A stretch of 64,000 nucleotides of DNA, taken from NCBI GenBank assembly GCA_002007465.1, contig LNAC01000009.1, forward strand, positions 2,241,705-2,305,704. Reading direction: 5' to 3'. A program made the translations under genes and the position numbers. This DNA is from Ailurus styani (lineage: Eukaryota; Chordata; Mammalia; Carnivora; Ailuridae). Below the pieces are notes generated by a model, which saw only the letters and a list, made by a program, of their open reading frames with translations, was not told where the DNA came from and made no database searches. Shown here piece after piece: positions 57,001 through 64,000 of the stretch (within the stretch, counting starts at the first letter, position 1; each line of letters opens with the position of its first letter).

Positions 57001-58810
57001 CTATTTTCTTTTTTTACTGTATTGTATTCAAATAAAAACACCAACAATACTTTCACATACTATGTCGGAAAGAACCCTGGGTTTAAAAAGTAAGATGATA
57101 CCCTGGATAGGGTGTACGCTGTGTCTGTTATATGGTGTTAGGCAAGTTAACCTCTCTGAACTTCAAAATCTTTACCTACAAAATGGTGATAATAGTATCG
57201 CTTCACAGTACCGTTGTAAGGACTAAATGAGATAATATATGGAGAAGTGGACTGTAAATTTTAAGATGCCACGCAAACGTGAGGTATTACTAGGCTCGGC
57301 TAAACTGTTCTCCTAGAGGGCAAGAACAATGCCTTTTTAAGTTTTTTAATCCTCAGCACCCAGCACAGCACCTGGCACACACTGGGAATGATTTTTTTAA
57401 ACAACCAAAGTACGAAGTCTCTTGCAGCCCAGATATGTTAATACTGATCCTCCAGGTATACAATGAGGTCCAAATGTGACCACCAGAACTTTGGAAAAGA
57501 TGCAAAGCTTACTCTGTGCCCCCAAAGCTTTGGAAATTGAGTTTTTTAGTTAACACCAATTTCTTTTATAATGGTAAGAAATTTTCATTTTTAGCAACTT
57601 CGCCAATTTCTTCAATTTCCAAAACAAATAATTAAAAATGAATACAATGACTTAGTTATAAAGAACGCCTCAAACAGCACTTTCCACTGCAAGGAACCAG
57701 GGTTCCTTGGAGAAAGAGTATTTTCCAGGTCTGGGGCAAGAATCCTGTAGGATAATCCTGTAACGGTGGGTCACACCAGAAAACAACGGAGCTATCAAAG
57801 TACAGAAGCTTTGTGTCAGACACACTCAGAAGCTCATCAAAAGGAGTTCTTACTGGCCGAAGGTGGGCGGTCTGAGCATAAGAATAGTAACTGCGGTGGA
57901 TTAACACACAGCCTACGTGTTTATTTATACCCGGGAGTTCACAATGACATGTAAAAATTTAAAAACCTCACTAACCACCTTTGCAGGATGGTAGGGAAAA
58001 CTAGTATATATAGGAAAATAAGCATGTATAGTGTTCTCTGCCAGAGTATCAGACAGCTAATAGCTAATGAGAGTAAAATTTTTCTTGAGGTGTAACTGAC
58101 TAATGTTACGTTAATTTTAGGTGTACAACATAATGATCCAATATTTGTATATACTATGAAACAAACTTCTTTTCTATGGCAACGTTCTAACCAACAAACA
58201 AAAGAGGAAAGACAGAATAGTGCGGAATAGTGTTTTGTGACTCCCAAGGAACTAATGGATCTAGACTAGACAATGATGTGGCTTGTGTCCACCACAGCAC
58301 AAAGCATGGGTATAGACTAAAATTCAACAGTTATCGATCAATAATGTATGGACCTTATTTATTTAGATCCTGATCAAAACAAACGTGTAACAAATTTATG
58401 ACATTTATAAGATAATTAGAAATTTAAATCCTGACTTGTTATTTGAACATACTATTTGTTTAGATGTGCTAATGGCTGTCAGGTTTTACTACTGTTCTGA
58501 CTCATCAAATATTCATAGATGAAACTAAATGATGTCAGGGATTTGCTTCAAAACAGTCAAAGGAGGAAAAGACCACAAAGATCTCCTATCAGTTGATAAT
58601 TTGGAAGCTGGTGATAGGACCATTTAAGAGTTCATTACATAATTTTGTCTCCTTTGATATAAGTTTGAAAGGTTTCACACTTTAAAGATATTGCAGAAGA
58701 ATATTTATTAGCACCCACAGATGTTTGGGACAGTGCTCTATCCCAAAATGAGATGACAAAGCAGTATATACATTGTGATTCTGTTTTTAGAGAAGAATTA
58801 TTACATTTTT

Positions 58811-58844
<34 letters not shown>

Positions 58845-61800
58845 GAAGGGAACACAACAGAAAATGTTTGGAAGGGAACACAACAAAATATTAACAGAGC
58901 TTGTCCTGTGTGGTCTGATAACACTTTTTTCTTTTTATCAGCACTTTCTGATTTTTCTGTCACTAATATGTATCATTTGTATAATACAATAAATGAAAAG
59001 AAATAGCAATAAACAAATTAATACCGGGGTACGTGGGTGTGTGTGATATCAGCTCCAAAGGGATATCTCAGGGATACGACTGCAAAGTCAGGCAGTGTAG
59101 ACAGCCTCATAAAAGCCAGATACCGACCTGCTGATTGCCCAGCGTGTGTAGCTCCAGTGAGGTCAGGACGAAAGAAAGGAGTCCATAGACACACATGCCT
59201 GCGGTGCTGGTGGTACACTGTAAGGGCAAAGGAGTCAGTAACTAATTCTAAGTAACAAAACTCTGCCCCCAGATTCAGCATAATCCTACACATTAATATA
59301 GTCTCTGTAAACAAATGGGAAGGGAACCCAAGGCTTTGTCATTTTTCTAACTTAGTCCCAAGATCAGGAAGACAAGGGGAGAAATGCGAAAGCAGGAACC
59401 ATAAATATTACAACACCGCCAAGAATAATATCAGAAGGGAGCCATTTTCAAAATGATCAGTTTTCATGGGGAAGAAAACCACAACCAGTGTAGAGAAAGG
59501 ATAAAAGAGTCTCTATGTGCTGATATGAATGATGCAGCTGCCTGAATGGTCACCAAGATAAATGACCCAGTGCCAGCCGGTGGGACCCGCTGGCTGAGGT
59601 TTCCCGCTCGCATGTCAAAACAAACTCACTGAACAGTGCCTCTGAAATTAAGCCCCAACACGAGACTCAAGAGAATGGCTAATTCATCCTGCTATGGTTG
59701 AGTAAGTTAGCTCCCAAAAAAGATTTCTCCAGGCAGTGTGGTCAAAGTTATCTTCCAGATTACTGTACTGGCAGAGTAGCCTATACCAGCCAAGGGTTCA
59801 ACCTGTACCTACCACTACCTGGCAGTTACTGTTCCACCAGTAATTTGCAGGCAAATTACATCTCCCTGAATATCAATCTCCTAATATGTAAAAAAGGATG
59901 AAAATTCCTAGCGCAAAGTGCTGTAAGGATGAAATAAGAGAATGTACAGAAAGCGCTGATAACCGTGTCTAATCATACTAAATGCGCTACGAAGTTAGAA
60001 ACAACACTGTCATCATTACCCACATCACTATTACAATTCTCATTACTACTCTCATGATTCATTAACGAGCTTCTGCCCCGCTCTCTGGCATTCTCATGCT
60101 CCAACACCAACAGCCCGAGCCTCACGTCATTGCCTCCACTGGCCAGTGAGCGGAGCAGTCGGGTCAGGTACTGAAATACGTTCAGCTGGATGGCTGTGCC
60201 ACCTATCTTCCTGACAACACTGCTTGTCTCTTCTGGATGCAGGGTGTGACGGAGGAGAGCCCAGGCCAAAAGCACTGGGGCGTGGTGTGGAATGTCCCCA
60301 AAGGTCAACATCAAACGGTCCATATCCTGAAGTAAAAACAAACAAACAAACCAAAAAAACCCTGTGTCACCGAAAAGAAAGGGTCAGAGCACTCCACAGG
60401 ACCCTTTGTCACATTTAGTATGTTTTCCATCTGCCCACAGTGGCCCCTTGTCCCACTCTGATATTCTACTCTTCCCCAAACCCCACCACTCACTAACAAA
60501 CCCCTCTATTACTCTTCCTCCATTACTCTTCTCTTTCCCCACAACTTTTTTCTTCTAATTGTAAGTAGTCTTAATGTAACATAGTAAAATACATGCTCAA
60601 ATGGAATTTCCTTTAGAAAATTTCCCGATCCTTCTTGAACTTTCTCTGATCTTTCCCCACTTTCTATCTAACCATCATCCCATCCCAATGTGTTTCCCCT
60701 TTGCTCTTCTCGCACAAGGTTCATAAACAAAGACAAGCCCTAGGGTTCTGTCCTTGGGCCTCTTTTGTCCTGGTGCCAACTCTCTGAGTGACTCTACTCA
60801 TTCTCACAGACTCAACTATGGCCTATGTGCAGAAAACTAAAATCTGAGATTTCTTCCAGATCCAATTAACTTCTTAACAATGTAGAACCTCAAATTCCAC
60901 CACAAGGAAAATTCTATGTGGTAGTCTAGTTGAGTGGTTAAACACATGCTCCTAACTATAAATTATCTAAGAAGAGAAAGAAAGCTATTCCAAGTTCACC
61001 TGACAAATAAGCCCGTCCTGGGCAAACTGGTGCAGCTCTCTTCTGTCATCCAAAGCACACTTATGCAAGGATTCAATATCCATGCCTTCCACTAGGATAA
61101 GGGCACTGAAGTAGCTGGAAAGAAAAATGGTATTATGGTGGCATATGTGCAACTCTGAAAACCCTGCTGGAGAATAAGGTGAAATGGAAGACACTTCAAT
61201 ATCAAAAAAATTACTAATGGTTTTTTCTGCATTTTTTTTATACCAAGTCTTCTAAACCCTGTATGTATTTTACACTTGCAACACACCTCAATTCATCCAG
61301 CCACATTTAAAGTGCTTGACTGTGCCTGACAGGGGCTTGTGCCTGCCAAAGCGCAGCTCCAGTATGGAAAGTTTCTACAGCCACCAATTATACGTGACCC
61401 AGATAAACCACCTCACCACTTAAGTGTGTATCATTGTTCACAGAGGAAACAGGCCTCAAAAACGTGGATCTATCCATTCGAACCACTGTAGCATCATCCT
61501 TTTTGTTAAACACAGCTGAATCTCCTCCTCACACACAGATGCAAACAGGCAGTTCACCCCAGAGGATATACCAAGAGCAGAAAAGAAAATGCTCAACATC
61601 GTAGATAACCAGGGGAAGGCAAATCAGGGCAGCAAACTGAGGGGGATGACAGATAGTAACACGGGTTTGCAAGACTGTGGGGAAACTGGTTCTCTCCTAC
61701 GGTCAGTGAAGCATACACTGGTATGGCCTCTGTGGAGGACAACTTGGCAATATTTTATAACACAAACACATAGACCGTTCAACCCAACAAAGCCATTTCC

Positions 61801-62683
61801 AGATCCTTTAGAGTCATACTCGCCCAGATGCACAGACAGGCTTGTGAAGAGTGTTCTTTACAGCACTGTTTGAAATATCCAAAAGAGCTAACTGCCTACC
61901 ATTAGTGAAACTGTTGAATAAACATCAATCCCATGTACTATGTGCAGCAGCTAAAAACCATCCTGAAGTATAAAGAGTTCTAGGGTACTCAGTTATGTGA
62001 AAAGTTAAGTTGTAAAAAAGTATACCATTTACATCAAAAAACAAAAAAACACAATGTATTTTTGTATATATGAAAAAAAGATGTGGATCGATTCATTGCC
62101 ATAAAATTCAAAGTCCATAGATGATGACCTCAAAGCAGGCAGGGGACGTGCTCGCCTTGTCATCGTCTTAGCGTTTGCAATGGCTTACCACAGATGCTCA
62201 CTAAATTTTTTGTTGAATAGATGACCCTCTTAGATGAAGACAGTAAAATACTAGAATGCAATACTTATTTTGAGAAAACATGGCCCTCTAATCTCAGTCT
62301 TTACTGGGATTCCTGCAGGACCTGGAACATTGTAGAACATTGATCTGTTTCCTTACCAGCAAGTGAAAAGTACATCTAGACTATCCCCCCTCACGCATTA
62401 ACAGGATCACTATTAATACCAATGTTCTAAACATTGTACAAGTTTTGCAGCCTCAATTCATTCAGACTTACCCAATCCGATCCACGAAAGGATCCATGGT
62501 CTCATCCACCAGGTGCCTGTTGGTCTGCCTACTACCAAATCCTTGCTCTTTAAACATCTTGGTTAATGCCAACAGATCACTAGGTGCCATCTCAAAGTAG
62601 GCATAATAAAGGAAAATAATTTCTAGCAGCATGGACTGTTCCCGAAGGCACTGAACAAACCAGCGAGACACCTGGCGCTCAGT
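35573..62683 (-). CDS. NUP188: NUP188 (nucleoporin Nup188), 36 exons from about residue 196 to stop
   Basis: Nup188 is a large inner-ring scaffold nucleoporin that pairs with Nup93 and helps set pore permeability for membrane proteins; it also acts in chromosome alignment and left-right patterning. The 36 exons give 4671 nt, 1556 residues plus stop, and every junction is GT-AG with matching phase. The first exon seen starts TERQVSRW; the family's first ~195 residues must lie right of 64000. The protein is an alpha-solenoid of Leu-rich helices. The exon at 54020-54172 (RIPQGTVGQVVLDD, AYLVRWEYSYSSW) is the SH3-like insertion in the N-terminal solenoid, assigned from recall. Charged or Ser/Pro linkers are at 40442-40623 and 36723-36956. 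The C-terminus is a Ser-rich tail ending FVRHVQR. Neighbour SH3GLB2 converges on it, as in human. Confidence 0.97.
35885..36014 (-). CDS. NUP188: NUP188 window exon 35
   Basis: (K)SLLMFTMENCFY to KQELSSEL. Confidence 0.96.
36123..36196 (-). CDS. NUP188: NUP188 window exon 34
   Basis: LDKKKEPLTQAV to EGTRTL plus two bases (AA). Confidence 0.95.
36478..36609 (-). CDS. NUP188: NUP188 window exon 33
   Basis: 44 codons SLDLAEYNFLFA to VALNMLGE, phase 0. Confidence 0.96.
36723..36956 (-). CDS. NUP188: NUP188 window exon 32 (Ser/Pro/Ala linker)
   Basis: 78 codons. A low-complexity linker (PSAAPAPPSCSSSKQPT) precedes the helix ALHTVQYGLLKILS and PDVCQILLDQ. The linker looks about two residues longer than the human one by recall. 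Confidence 0.95.
37035..37109 (-). CDS. NUP188: NUP188 window exon 31
   Basis: 25 codons VSLGYLCQACTS to KMLQHCLQ, phase 0. Confidence 0.95.
37356..37472 (+). repeat. tRNA-only SINE
   Basis: ggggtgcctgggcgcctgtt, gtgagttcgagccccatg (box B) and an A-tail; no TC-rich body. Confidence 0.82.
37869..38006 (-). CDS. NUP188: NUP188 window exon 30
   Basis: 46 codons CLSAVRTVQSLA to QLMRDVQ, phase 0. Confidence 0.95.
38214..38372 (-). CDS. NUP188: NUP188 window exon 29
   Basis: 53 codons TPSTSRKSVDAP to HQERTLQ, phase 0. Confidence 0.95.
38810..38902 (-). CDS. NUP188: NUP188 window exon 28
   Basis: 31 codons GATAVAGAGITQ to SSNGTGQ, phase 0. Confidence 0.95.
39098..39298 (-). CDS. NUP188: NUP188 window exon 27
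   Basis: 67 codons VCVLGLHLAKEL to TLARTQQ, phase 0. Confidence 0.96.
39850..40390 (+). repeat. L2 fragment
   Basis: aaacctgatcatttctctcc, catcctgcagcccccactcc and ggaccctaagtgca-like tail elements match L2 order in a NUP188 intron. Confidence 0.6.
40442..40623 (-). CDS. NUP188: NUP188 window exon 26 (charged linker)
   Basis: (V)SDIPQYSQLVLN, then the charged, probably disordered stretch ATEDKDSMDTDDSSRPRHK to DQRDG. Confidence 0.95.
40783..40970 (-). repeat. CAN SINE, inverted
   Basis: aaagatttaatttatttcga, a (GA)n body, inverted head gagccacccaggcatccc. Confidence 0.88.
41097..41242 (-). CDS. NUP188: NUP188 window exon 25
   Basis: (R)ELGSVDEILGPL to QMKEMK plus one base. Confidence 0.95.
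41475..41560 (-). CDS. NUP188: NUP188 window exon 24
   Basis: LLVPGSVNCLRL to LLRQWK plus two bases. Confidence 0.95.
41655..41732 (-). CDS. NUP188: NUP188 window exon 23
   Basis: 26 codons AEVMHLTDSAAR to LDGTKAL, phase 0 at both ends. Confidence 0.95.
41850..42480 (+). repeat. L2
   Basis: cccttcaaaggctcccttcc, cctttgtacattcaggtc, gaattactttacaatttgc and cattgctgtgtccccgga to the 3' end. Confidence 0.7.
42590..42750 (+). repeat. L1 3'-end-like tail
   Basis: tcatggtgtataaaaatact, tccacttgaaactaatagaa and a 17-A tail; family assignment tentative. Confidence 0.5.
43635..43830 (-). CDS. NUP188: NUP188 window exon 22
   Basis: (K)GSLDQSLKDTLK to LLIIATSH. The following intron, 41733-43634, is the 1.9-kb one containing an L2 and an L1 tail. 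Confidence 0.95.
44254..44321 (-). CDS. NUP188: NUP188 window exon 21
   Basis: PSILETCALIMK to LEIYYVV plus two bases. Confidence 0.95.
44727..44796 (-). CDS. NUP188: NUP188 window exon 20
   Basis: (K)PKFWENLTSPLF to SPPSETSE. Confidence 0.95.
45034..45222 (+). repeat. CAN SINE
   Basis: gggcgcctaggtggctcagg head, cccctcccactc-type body, AAATAAA tail. Confidence 0.9.
45736..45905 (-). CDS. NUP188: NUP188 window exon 19
   Basis: EFSLGVWSCLHA to AMLVLRT plus two bases. Confidence 0.96.
46028..46234 (-). CDS. NUP188: NUP188 window exon 18
   Basis: 69 codons VAPMSVYACLGN to VKDSSDGSK, phase 0. Confidence 0.96.
46380..47060 (+). repeat. Old L1-like debris with a tRNA-only SINE at 46592-46700
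   Basis: tcatggttaaagaaatgcaa, tttttggaggacaatttagg and aaaatgttcactaatacc resemble an old L1 3' region; the embedded SINE has box B ggttcaagccccac and an A-tail. Confidence 0.5.
47072..47270 (+). repeat. CAN SINE (train, member 1)
   Basis: Flanked by aaaaagaaatc at 47061-47071 and 47271-47281. Confidence 0.92.
47282..47455 (+). repeat. Diverged CAN SINE (train, member 2)
   Basis: Decayed head gccagggtggctcaagtc with TC-rich body and A-tail; clearly older than its neighbour. Confidence 0.82.
47628..47828 (+). repeat. CAN SINE (train, member 3)
   Basis: aaaataccatttac at 47614-47627 and 47829-47842. Confidence 0.92.
47913..48097 (+). repeat. CAN SINE (train, member 4)
   Basis: aaaaatcagagaagtc at 47897-47912 and aaaaatcggagaagtc at 48098-48113; includes a (CT)n expansion. 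Confidence 0.92.
48114..48336 (+). repeat. CAN SINE (train, member 5)
   Basis: Starts directly at the 3' target copy of member 4 and ends at a third copy, tcagagaagtc (48341-48351). Confidence 0.9.
48443..48549 (-). CDS. NUP188: NUP188 window exon 17
   Basis: (G)AHGNNLIAVLAK to LLKRLAT. Downstream comes a SINE-packed 2.2-kb intron. Confidence 0.95.
49040..49200 (+). repeat. MIR
   Basis: atcctcattttatagacgag, aaacctgaggcagagctg and acacggctgattagagcc match the MIR core. Confidence 0.7.
49400..49539 (-). CDS. NUP188: NUP188 window exon 16
   Basis: (S)DGAEGQGQGQLLIK to EQALTQH plus one base. Acceptor GCACCCTAG, donor GTATGT. Confidence 0.94.
49864..49992 (-). CDS. NUP188: NUP188 window exon 15
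   Basis: (S)HSPSLQSLCICS to VMAAQPR plus two bases (AG). The intron that follows contains an unusual open stretch at 49540-49670. Confidence 0.94.
50155..50356 (+). repeat. CAN SINE with target duplication
   Basis: acagacttgatcttag at 50139-50154 and acagacctgatcttag at 50357-50372. Confidence 0.92.
50904..50970 (-). CDS. NUP188: NUP188 window exon 14
   Basis: Short 67-nt exon, (G)CLILELIHAILN to EADLHG plus two bases. Confidence 0.94.
51098..51218 (-). CDS. NUP188: NUP188 window exon 13
   Basis: GQLGSTQSQGLVPC to GVREQI plus one base. Acceptor TTGTAG, donor GTAAGG. Confidence 0.95.
51300..52320. other. NUP188 intron, no recognised element
   Basis: Unique or very old sequence with a short (CA)n at about 52042-52055. 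Open frames on the minus strand lack splice support. Confidence 0.5.
52324..52438 (-). CDS. NUP188: NUP188 window exon 12
   Basis: (S)AEGMNAGGYGSLL, a Gly-rich loop, then RLITTLVK. Confidence 0.95.
52949..53160 (+). repeat. CAN SINE with 16-bp target duplication
   Basis: Perfect taaaaggaatgaagct at 52933-52948 and 53161-53176; about 70 bp from a NUP188 exon. Confidence 0.94.
53248..53324 (-). CDS. NUP188: NUP188 window exon 11
   Basis: VWTDLRHTGFLP to SNMSQMI plus two bases. Confidence 0.95.
53421..53508 (-). CDS. NUP188: NUP188 window exon 10
   Basis: (R)LTTVISPPVDVIA to LAARNPAK; 88 nt closing to phase 0. Confidence 0.95.
53708..53834 (-). CDS. NUP188: NUP188 window exon 9
   Basis: (D)VIQHCQRVRPII to IYMLLQ plus two bases. 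Acceptor CCCACAG, donor GTAAGC. Confidence 0.95.
54020..54172 (-). CDS. NUP188: NUP188 window exon 8 (SH3-like insertion)
   Basis: GQTNLRIPQGTVGQV, AYLVRWEYSYSSW and EIEMLLHVVSTA. Beta-rich, with Gly and aromatic residues, unlike the surrounding helical exons. It matches the SH3-like domain described in the fungal Nup188 N-terminal structure. Confidence 0.93.
54215..54416 (+). repeat. CAN SINE with 14-bp target duplication
   Basis: Perfect taatatctgggaat at 54201-54214 and 54417-54430; starts about 40 bp from the SH3-like exon. Confidence 0.94.
54560..55075. repeat. Old L1-like fragments
   Basis: An antisense piece (gaataatatcccactgtata) is followed by a sense-like piece (gtacccaaggcagcactg to an A-rich end). 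Highly diverged. Confidence 0.45.
55204..55330 (-). CDS. NUP188: NUP188 window exon 7
   Basis: VYSFLDKMSFYN to SKLLYPL plus one base, leading directly into the SH3-like exon. Confidence 0.95.
55821..55940 (-). CDS. NUP188: NUP188 window exon 6
   Basis: 40 codons EPTSGLGIILDS to GKSTAKK, phase 0 at both ends. Confidence 0.95.
56640..56830 (-). repeat. MIR-like element
   Basis: tagctatgtgaccttaggca, agtcacgtcacatctctgag and ctcatatgcaaaatggta are the inverted or MIR3-type core. Confidence 0.6.
56886..56951 (-). CDS. NUP188: NUP188 window exon 5
   Basis: 22 codons DVIDTACEVLAD to ELFWGT, phase 0 at both ends. Flanked by introns of 2.2 and 0.9 kb. Confidence 0.94.
57240..59120. other. NUP188 intron, AT-rich
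   Basis: The latter part of a 2.2-kb intron with no exon. Contains a (GT)n at 58813-58841; the rest is unassigned. Confidence 0.5.
58813..58884. repeat. (GT)n plus tandem 19-bp duplication
   Basis: About 14 gt units, then tttggaagggaacacaaca twice (58841-58859 and 58866-58884) separated by gaaaatg-like sequence. Confidence 0.9.
59128..59217 (-). CDS. NUP188: NUP188 window exon 4
   Basis: 30 codons CTTSTAGMCVYG to HTLGNQQ. The donor is GTCGGT, a weak +3/+4 match compared with its neighbours. A frame-neutral 90 nt. Confidence 0.94.
60126..60326 (-). CDS. NUP188: NUP188 window exon 3
   Basis: 67 codons DMDRLMLTFGDI to SLASGGND, amphipathic Leu-rich solenoid helices; phase 0 at both ends. Confidence 0.95.
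61000..61114 (-). CDS. NUP188: NUP188 window exon 2
   Basis: YFSALILVEGMD to QDGLICQ. Acceptor TTTCCAG, donor GTGAAC. Confidence 0.95.
61560..62090 (+). repeat. Old L1 3' region
   Basis: aaaatgctcaacatcgtaga, aggggaaggcaaatcagg, tgtggaggacaacttggca and catttccagatcctttaga follow an L1 3' order. Confidence 0.6.
62472..62683 (-). CDS. NUP188: NUP188 window exon 1
   Basis: TERQVSRWFVQC to PFVDRI plus two bases; starts phase 0 after TTGTGCAG. It is not the first exon of the gene, as upstream exons lie beyond the window. Confidence 0.95.
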
Positions 62684-62869
62684 CTGCACAACCAATGAAG
62701 AAAAAATGGGAGAAATAAAGTCAGATTTAAAAACCTATTTAAAAATTTTAAGTTATTTTTTATTAAATAGTATAAGAATAGAGTAAAAAAAAGTCACCCT
62801 CTTTGCCATATATTAAGGAATCTGTTAAAAGCTTAAAGCAAAAGTGTTTGGGAGAGATACCAAAAATAA

Positions 62870-63425
62870 GTCTCCCCGTGTACAATTCCCATTGCCCAAT
62901 CATCCTAACCTGTCCCCAGGGGCAACCACTGTAAAGGTTCTTGTTTCTCCTTCCAGTAAAATGCCATATACACTCATTCATTTGTTCACTCATTCTAAGC
63001 TCTGTCTACCTACCTACCTACCCATCCATCCATCTCTAAATCAAACATACTATAAAAACTATTCTACACTTTTCTCAATTAACAATGTATCTTACAAATC
63101 ATTTCCTCTAACAGTACATTAAGAATTTCCTTATTTCTCTCTCTTTTATTAATCTATTTGACAGAGAGAGAGGCAATGAGAGAAGGAACACAAGCAGAGG
63201 CAGAGGCAGAGGGAGAAGCAGCCTCCCTGCAGAGCTGGGAGCCCGATATGGAACTCAATCCCAGGACCCCGGGATCACGACCTAAGCTGAAGACAGCCGC
63301 TTCACCGAGTGAGCCACCCAGGCGCCCCTTATTTTTCATTACCAGTCCCCTCATTATTTTTAATGCAGCATAGTACTCCACTGCATGGAAAGGCCATATT
63401 TTTATTTATATATTTGGCCATAATT
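62870..63425 (-). repeat. Antisense old L1, split by a SINE
   Basis: tccccaggggcaaccactgt, acaatgtatcttacaaatc and, after the SINE, catagtactccactgcatgg. A (CTAC)n(CATC)n tract lies at 63008-63035. Confidence 0.55.
63143..63328 (-). repeat. CAN SINE, inverted
   Basis: tctatttgacagagagagag body and inverted head gagccacccaggcgcccc. Confidence 0.9.
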
Positions 63426-63429
63426 TAAT

Positions 63430-63848
63430 CAGCTTCACTAGATGTACAAACAAGTGTTGGTGAAGATGTAGAGAAAAATGACCCCTTGTGCACTGTTGGT
63501 GGGACTCTAAATTGGTGCAGCCACTGTAGGAAACAGTATGGAGGTTCCTCAAGCAATTAAAAAAGAGGGGCGCCTGAGTGGCTCAGTTAGGCATCTGACT
63601 CTTGGTTTCAGTTCAGGTCATGACTGCAGGATTGTGAGATCGAGCCCTGCACTGGGCTCTGTGCTGAGCGTGGAGCCTGCTTGGGACTCTTTCTCTCCTT
63701 CTGCCTCTGCCCCTCTGCACCCTGCTCATGCTCTTTCTCTCTCTAAAAAATAAAAAATAAAAAATAAAATGTCATATGATCCAATAATTTAACTACTGGG
63801 TATTTACCCAAAGAAAATGAAAACACTAATTCAAAAAGATGTATGCAG
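63430..63848 (+). repeat. L1 ORF2/3' fragment with a nested SINE
   Basis: gtgttggtgaagatgtagag, ctgttggtgggactctaa and, after the SINE at 63567-63768, atgatccaataatttaacta. Confidence 0.7.
63567..63768 (+). repeat. CAN SINE
   Basis: ggggcgcctgagtggctcag head, a-rich (aaaat)n tail. Confidence 0.9.
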
Positions 63849-64000
63849 GGGCGCCTGGGCGGCTCTGTTGGTTAAGCATCTGCCTTCGGCTCAGGTCATC
63901 ATGATCCTGGGGTCCCAAGATCAAGCTCCACGTTAGGCTCCCTGCTTAGCAGGGAGTCTGCTTTTCCCTCTCCCTCTGCCTCTGCCCGTCTCACTGCTTG
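63849..64000 (+). repeat. CAN SINE, cut by window edge
   Basis: ggggcgcctgggcggctctg head; the tail lies beyond the window. Confidence 0.88.

Noticed and set aside
1..64000. CRISPR arrays, operons, insertion sequences, phage or defence systems
   Set aside because: The window is mammalian nuclear DNA with spliced genes and carnivore SINEs; no prokaryotic structure is present.

Overview
The window is nuclear DNA from a carnivoran mammal, most likely a mustelid or close relative. It holds dozens of tRNA-derived CAN SINEs, which occur only in Carnivora. The commonest subfamily begins with the box-A-like run gggcgcctgggtggctcag and continues with gtgggttaaagcc, a form I associate with musteloids rather than dogs. 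Genus cannot be fixed from the sequence alone. The DNA has GC-rich introns, CpG-island promoters, GT-AG introns and old MIR, L2 and L1 copies. There are two assembly gaps (15781-15998 and 32373-32610) and one isolated N (11914).

Three protein-coding genes lie in the order and relative orientation of human 9q34.11, viewed in reverse. On the minus strand, positions 4369-8635 carry the first five coding exons of MIGA2 (mitoguardin-2). Its CpG-island promoter and a noncoding first exon are near 11281-11500, and the remaining exons lie beyond position 1. On the plus strand, 16061-33788 carries all of SH3GLB2 (endophilin-B2): twelve exons giving 400 residues, plus a 12-nt microexon that would make 404. 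Its 3' UTR ends at an AATAAA at 34366. On the minus strand, 62683-35573 carries 36 consecutive coding exons of NUP188, from about residue 196 of the usual ~1750-residue protein to the stop codon. Its ATTAAA signal is at 35161. NUP188 and SH3GLB2 converge tail to tail with about 0.8 kb between poly(A) signals; SH3GLB2 and MIGA2 diverge.

Every exon was placed from GT/AG sites, reading phase and the recognisable protein. All phases close: 675, 1203 and 4671 coding nucleotides for MIGA2 (part), SH3GLB2 and NUP188 (part). MIGA2 and SH3GLB2 products both act on membranes (mitochondrial tethering and lipid traffic; membrane curvature and autophagy). NUP188 is a nuclear-pore scaffold. No functional link is implied by their adjacency, which is ordinary mammalian synteny.

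The rest is introns and spacers filled by SINEs (many with intact target-site duplications), antisense and sense L1 debris, MIR/L2 relics and simple repeats. I found no novel gene system. The observations most worth a second look are three very short exons in SH3GLB2, a possible cryptic exon extension in a NUP188 intron, the CCAAT plus GTCACGTGAC promoter of MIGA2, and a half-resolved SINE insertion at the lone N.
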